Positions 59,256 through 64,000 of a DNA stretch of 64,000 nt are shown here, in pieces (the first letter of the stretch is position 1; each line of letters starts with the position of its first letter). Made by a program: the position numbers and the translations under genes. The stretch spans positions 62,001-126,000 of the forward strand of contig CAVVHG010000007.1 in assembly GCA_963747985.1 (NCBI GenBank). Reading direction: 5' to 3'. This DNA is from JACADW01 sp963747985 (GTDB lineage Bacteria; Acidobacteriota; UBA6911). Under the pieces are notes generated by a model. The model was not told the origin of the DNA. It saw only the letters and a program-made list of their open reading frames with translations, and searched no databases.

Positions 59256-59636
59256 TCAGACCTTCTTCAGATCGTGTCCGCAGCCGCACTTGCCCGGTTT
59301 CTGGCTGACGGTCTTGCAGTCGCAGCTCGCACCGCAAGCGCACACATACTTGCCTGTGGTGTGAAACGCACGCTCCTTGTCCCATCCGTCGGCTTTGAAA
59401 TAGGCGGTGTCGCCTTCGACCTTTGTCACCTTGGCCTTAACGAGGTCATGGCCGCAGCCGCACTTGCCGGCCTTGGTGGAGATGGTTTCGCAGCCACATG
59501 TCGTGCAGCCGCAGACGTTGTACTCTTCTCCGGGCTTCACGGTCATTTTGGCGGTCGAGCCCTGGAAGGCAAGTCCCACCAGAGCGACCCCAAACAAAAG
59601 AACAGTTGCCAGAAGCCAACTTCTTCTCATCTGCAT
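59256..59636 (-). CDS. Secreted protein with two cysteine-rich metal-site repeats
   Basis: A 126-residue exported protein. After a signal peptide (residues 1-23) it carries two repeats of CxC-x2/3-CxC-x9-CxCGHDL: Cys 42, 44, 47, 49, 59, 61 and 99, 101, 105, 107, 117, 119, each ending KCGCGHDL. The 12 Cys and two His suggest two metal clusters or zinc/copper sites. The open frame to 60011 is not coding; GGGAG six bases before ATG 59636 sets the start (ATG 59630 is equally possible). It lies 140 bases downstream of the 4Fe-4S protein gene on the same strand. A periplasmic metal-binding or metallochaperone role is inferred. Confidence 0.8.
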   Translation of the reverse strand: MQMRRSWLLATVLLFGVALVGLAFQGSTAKMTVKPGEEYNVCGCTTCGCETISTKAGKCGCGHDLVKAKVTKVEGDTAYFKADGWDKERAFHTTGKYVCACGASCDCKTVSQKPGKCGCGHDLKKV

Positions 59637-59776
59637 TCCTACTCCCCGATTTCCTATCCGCTGGCGGTTGCTTTCGCCGGCCAGGTTGCGCGCAGCGGAA
59701 ATCGCGCACAGGCCGGTCATCAAGTCCCGAAGAGTATACGACACCCGAGCGAATTGTCCACGGACACTGCCGCCGG

Positions 59777-60631
59777 TTACGCAGCTGCGACGGACGAGCG
59801 CTGCAGGATCTTCCCTTCCAGGCTGACTACGATGGCCTCGATCGGGATCCGGCGCGAGGCTTGAGCTACGGCTCCACGCGTCATTTGAAGCAGCCCCGAG
59901 CAACACGGAACCTGCATGATCATCACCGTTACCGAGCGAACCCCCGCACGGTCCACAAGCGCCGCCAGTTTCTCCAGGTAGACCTCCTGTCCGTCGTCCA
60001 GTTTCGGGCATGCGATGGCCAGTTTCTTCCCTTGCAGATAATCCTTGTGAAAGTCAGGCAGCGCGAAGGGCACGCAATCGGCGGTCAGGAGCAGATCCGC
60101 ACCCTGGTAGTGAGGCGCCAGGGGATTGATCAGGTGGAGTTGGATCGGCCAGTGCGTGAGGTGGGACACCCTCGCGCCCGCTTCATCTGCCGGCTGCTGT
60201 ACCGGGCGCAATGTCCGGCTCTGCGATCCGGGGCAGCCTCCCTGCGCAGGCACAGCCGGGTGGATCGGAAAATCAACGGGACATGGTGCCTGTTGATCCC
60301 GGCGGCGGAGGAACTCCAGTGCCAGGTCCAGATGGCCGGTCTCGCCGTGCCCTCGCAGGTGCTCCAGGTGTGCCATTACAGTCTCCTGTCCTTGGCGCAC
60401 GACGTTCTCCATCACCTTGACTTCGTCGTAGTCGGCTGCCTCGCGCTCCTCTACGAGAATCGCGCCCTCAGGACAGTGTCCCAGGCATGCCCCCAGCCCG
60501 TCGCAGTAGGCATCGCCCACCAGACGCGCTTTCCCGTCTACGATCCTCAGAGCCCCTTCCGGGCACCCCGGGATGCAGATGCCGCAGCCATTGCATTTCT
60601 CCTCGTCTATGATGATGATTTTTCTGCGCAT
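59777..60631 (-). CDS. 4Fe-4S dicluster protein
   Basis: A 284-residue cytoplasmic protein. Two ferredoxin motifs open it: CNGCGICIPGCPEGA and CDGLGACLGHCPEGA, each binding one 4Fe-4S cluster. The C-terminal 130 residues (PIQLHLINPLAPHYQGADLL, then DCVPFALPDFHKDYLQGKKLAIACPKLDD and MIMQVPCCSGLLQM) match a family of ferredoxin-linked proteins found near hydrogenases and hybrid-cluster proteins. GAGG precedes ATG 60631. It could transfer electrons in an anaerobic redox pathway; the partner is not in the window. Confidence 0.85.
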   Translation of the reverse strand: MRRKIIIIDEEKCNGCGICIPGCPEGALRIVDGKARLVGDAYCDGLGACLGHCPEGAILVEEREAADYDEVKVMENVVRQGQETVMAHLEHLRGHGETGHLDLALEFLRRRDQQAPCPVDFPIHPAVPAQGGCPGSQSRTLRPVQQPADEAGARVSHLTHWPIQLHLINPLAPHYQGADLLLTADCVPFALPDFHKDYLQGKKLAIACPKLDDGQEVYLEKLAALVDRAGVRSVTVMIMQVPCCSGLLQMTRGAVAQASRRIPIEAIVVSLEGKILQRSSVAAA

Positions 60632-60910
60632 GTACCTCACGCCTTCCGATTGATTCGAAGCTAATGACAGATGCCGCCGAGCCCGGCTTCTTGACCCCGA
60701 TAAGTTTACAGGCAGGGACTGATGATGAAAAGACCATGAAGCGTGGGGGATCCGCAAAGTCGAGGTCGGAATCGGGGTCGCGATCGGCACTCGAAATCAT
60801 GATTTTCCGACGGATTTCACTGTTCAGGCTGACTGTCGGTCGATAGCGATACCGATTGCGACCCCGATTCCGATCGCGGGCCCAGCTTGGATTCACTCTG
60901 CGGTATCAGC

Positions 60911-61342
60911 TCAACGCCCTGAGGACCCGAACCCACCTTCACCCCTTCGGGAGAGCCCGAGCTCTCCTTCATCCCACTCTACCGGCTCGTAGCGCGCAAC
61001 CACGAGCTGCGCGATCCGGTCTCCCTTATGGATGTGGTATTCGAATCTTCCCAGGTTCAGGAGAATCACTTTGATCTCACCCCGGTAACCCGGGTCGATG
61101 GTCGCGGGCGCGTTGGGCAGGGTGATGGCGTGCTTGAGCGCCAGGCCGCTCCGTGGTCTTAACTGAGCCTCGAAGCCTCCTGGCAGTTCGATTGCGAGAC
61201 CGGTCGCGACTGCGTGCGGCACTCCGGGCACAAGGACCACCGCCTCGATAGCCCGCAGGTCCATCCCTGCATCCTCGCGCGGGCCATGTGCGTATTCGGG
61301 GAGGAAGGCCTCCGGAGTGAGCTTCTTGATAGTGACGCGCAT
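60911..61342 (-). CDS. dut: dUTP diphosphatase
   Basis: A 143-residue trimeric dUTPase that converts dUTP to dUMP and pyrophosphate. All five family motifs are present: DAGMDLRA, RPRSGLALKH, NAPATIDPGYRGEI, KGDRIAQLV and RGEGGFGSSG. The length is standard. It has a near-consensus promoter ending just before the gene (61353-61382), overlapped by a palindrome, and no ribosome site is visible, so the mRNA may be near-leaderless. It is divergent from the Gfo/Idh gene at 61594. Confidence 0.93.
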   Translation of the reverse strand: MRVTIKKLTPEAFLPEYAHGPREDAGMDLRAIEAVVLVPGVPHAVATGLAIELPGGFEAQLRPRSGLALKHAITLPNAPATIDPGYRGEIKVILLNLGRFEYHIHKGDRIAQLVVARYEPVEWDEGELGLSRRGEGGFGSSGR

Positions 61343-61352
61343 GTCAGCCGGT

Positions 61353-61382
61353 ATATTACCTGAAGTGGGTCCGGTCTGTCAG
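61353..61382 (-). promoter_or_regulatory. Promoter of dut
   Basis: On the minus strand CTGACA and TAATAT lie 18 bases apart, five of six and five of six matches to consensus. The -10 ends ten bases before the ATG, so the transcript would start close to it. Confidence 0.6.
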
Positions 61383-61389
61383 ACCGGAC
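61369..61389. promoter_or_regulatory. Perfect 10-base inverted repeat over the dut promoter
   Basis: GTCCGGTCTG and its complement flank one T. The palindrome covers the -35 box of dut, the place where a repressor would bind. It could also serve the divergent gene 205 bases away. Confidence 0.55.
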
Positions 61390-61593
61390 CTGCAGCGCCT
61401 CTCCTGGGCGCCGCAAGAGCGGGCGCTTCGCCGAAACGCGCCCTGTCCGCGCCGGCGGCGCGGAGCCAAGGCGCGGCCCCGGGAATGCCGGATCCGGGCA
61501 CTCCGTGACTCACGCGATACATGAAACAGATCGGCAATGTTGCCTCTGCCGGGCAGGCCGGTATATCCTCCGATGGACAATGCGGAGTTCACC

Positions 61594-62940
<1,347 letters not shown>

Positions 62941-63115
62941 CCGCGAGTATTCGTGAATAAGCGGCAGGGAATCATTTCCGGACGCGGAAGAGCGTTGGCG
63001 GCAAGAGCTCCAGCACGGACCAAAAAAACATTCTCAATCAGCATATCTCCGCATTCGCCGGCGTCAGCAGATAGACCCTCCCTCCCGCTTCGGGAATCCC
63101 GCGCCGGCGAGACGG

Positions 63116-64000
63116 CTACCAGGTCTTCATGATCTCGGCGAAGCACTGCAGGCCGCTATAGATCACTCCACCGTACCCGTGACCGGGGGTCGTCCAGGCT
63201 CCCGCCAGGTACAGGTTCCTGATCGGGGTCTTGTGCGGCAACCTGGTTGGCCCGCTATTGTTCAGGGTCTGATCCCAGCCGTATATCGCGCCGCGGTAGT
63301 TGCCGGTGTAGCGGGCGTGAGTCAGCGGCGATCCTGCCTCCATGACCTGGATGGACTTAGTCAGGCCGGGCAGGAAGGTATCTTCAACCTTGCGGATCAG
63401 CACACGGGCCATCCGCTCCTTTTCCGCGCGGTAGGCTGACTTGTCTCCCTTGCGATAGTCCGCTTCGTACTGTTTCCAGTGATCGTAACCCTGCAGGACG
63501 ATAATATTGAGCGTGTTCCTGCCCTTGGGCGAATATCCCTCGTAAAGATTATCGTACAGCATAAGACCGTACCACCCGCGCTCGACGTCAGCGTCGACGG
63601 CCAACTGATACTCGGCTTCCACGTCATAGCCGCCATGATAGAAAACCTCCGAGTCAGTGATCCCGAGCTTGCGGACAAGGTCGGTTTTCAGGCCGAGGAA
63701 CACCTGGAATGCTGAGAGGCTGACGCTGTAAGAATCAAGCCGCCCCATGTAATCCTTGAGATATTCCGGCTCGTTCATCATGGTGCGGAACGTATCGTGG
63801 GCGCTCGCATTTGAGACCACGACCCGGGCCGCGTACTGCCTGCCATCGGCGGTTCGCACACCCAGGGCATTGTGGTCCCTGACCAGGATCTCCTTGACCG
63901 GGGTCCGGAGCAGCACTTTCCCGCCCTTGTCCTCGATGTATTTCACGATCGCGCTGCTGATTTTCTGCGACGTCCCGCGGGGATAGTAGCCGCCTTCCGC
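63116..64000 (-). CDS. FAD-dependent oxidoreductase (phytoene desaturase-like), 5' part beyond window
   Basis: The frame is open to the right edge; the first visible residues are EGGYYPRGTSQKIS, the segment found about 200 residues into CrtI/carotenoid isomerase-like NAD(P)/FAD amine-oxidase-type proteins. GTG 63946, where a start could be called, is internal. Further landmarks: GVRTADGRQYAARVVVSNAS and, near the end, LYLAGAWTTPGHGYGGVIYSG, the FAD-binding C-terminal motif. The enzyme would desaturate or isomerise a polyene or similar lipid. Only the last 294 residues are seen, so the N-terminal FAD motif (GxGxxG) is outside. Confidence 0.88.
   Translation of the reverse strand, partial: AEGGYYPRGTSQKISSAIVKYIEDKGGKVLLRTPVKEILVRDHNALGVRTADGRQYAARVVVSNASAHDTFRTMMNEPEYLKDYMGRLDSYSVSLSAFQVFLGLKTDLVRKLGITDSEVFYHGGYDVEAEYQLAVDADVERGWYGLMLYDNLYEGYSPKGRNTLNIIVLQGYDHWKQYEADYRKGDKSAYRAEKERMARVLIRKVEDTFLPGLTKSIQVMEAGSPLTHARYTGNYRGAIYGWDQTLNNSGPTRLPHKTPIRNLYLAGAWTTPGHGYGGVIYSGLQCFAEIMKTW

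Noticed and set aside
59498..60664. 388-residue frame on the plus strand
   Set aside because: Antisense to the 4Fe-4S protein and the Cys-rich protein.

Overview
The window is a 64 kb piece of a high-GC bacterial chromosome with no rRNA, tRNA, CRISPR array, integrase or intact insertion sequence that I could see. Several traits point to a soil- or sediment-type Acidobacteriota, or a similar Gram-negative lineage with a dispersed-operon genome. These are several Tat-exported Gfo/Idh/MocA oxidoreductases, xylose-isomerase-like TIM-barrel proteins, a DUF3300 protein, a MscK-size mechanosensitive channel, a TonB receptor, sigma-54 activators and many secreted proteins of unknown function. The taxonomic call is inference from gene content only.

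Layout. 1-9350: a truncated secreted protein with extreme pyrimidine codon bias, a sodium/solute symporter with a coupled 57-residue partner, a GH4 gene remnant, a large MscS-family channel, a two-domain secreted protein and a TIM-barrel protein. 9462-15321: beta-carbonic anhydrase, a cNMP-binding/DUF1003 protein, and a compact sigma-54 unit (GAF-GAF-AAA+ activator, palindrome, -24/-12 promoter, 38-residue membrane protein, STAS protein), then a CDF metal exporter. 15516-21576: TonB receptor, small sulfite-oxidase-fold protein, an exported tetrapyrrole-methylase homologue, an XRE regulator with a periplasmic-binding-protein-like sensor, and a LigB-type dioxygenase. The first three of these encode envelope proteins. 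This is my best candidate for an undescribed system, perhaps in metal or tetrapyrrole acquisition.

21593-28051: an MFS transporter coupled to a DHDPS/NAL-family lyase, DUF3300, and a GtrA-glycosyltransferase fusion. 28216-39798: a long run of minus-strand genes. It carries a cupin, TIM-barrel enzymes, Gfo/Idh oxidoreductases, nrfHA (ammonifying nitrite reductase with CxxCH at haem 1), a phosphohexomutase and manA, whose 3' end is formed by a REP-like element. 40129-42680 adds two more exported sugar-oxidoreductase-type genes. Together these fit oxidation-first sugar or glycoside catabolism. 43019-47829 is a MASE1-PAS-PP2C signalling phosphatase followed by a receiver-PAS-sigma-54 activator.

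47928-64000 is looser. It has a further Gfo/Idh protein, a secreted tyrosine phosphatase, thioesterase, aldo/keto reductase, nitroreductase, flavin reductase, serine hydrolases, a 12-cysteine secreted repeat protein, a 4Fe-4S protein, dut with an operator-like palindrome on its promoter, another Gfo/Idh protein and a truncated FAD oxidoreductase. Gene decay is a theme: remnants of GH4, possibly CrcB, DUF998, an ABC exporter and an L,D-transpeptidase lie among intact genes, and REP-like inverted repeats sit in two of the gaps. All start sites were chosen by eye from Shine-Dalgarno spacing; homology calls rest on recognised motifs, not on database searches.
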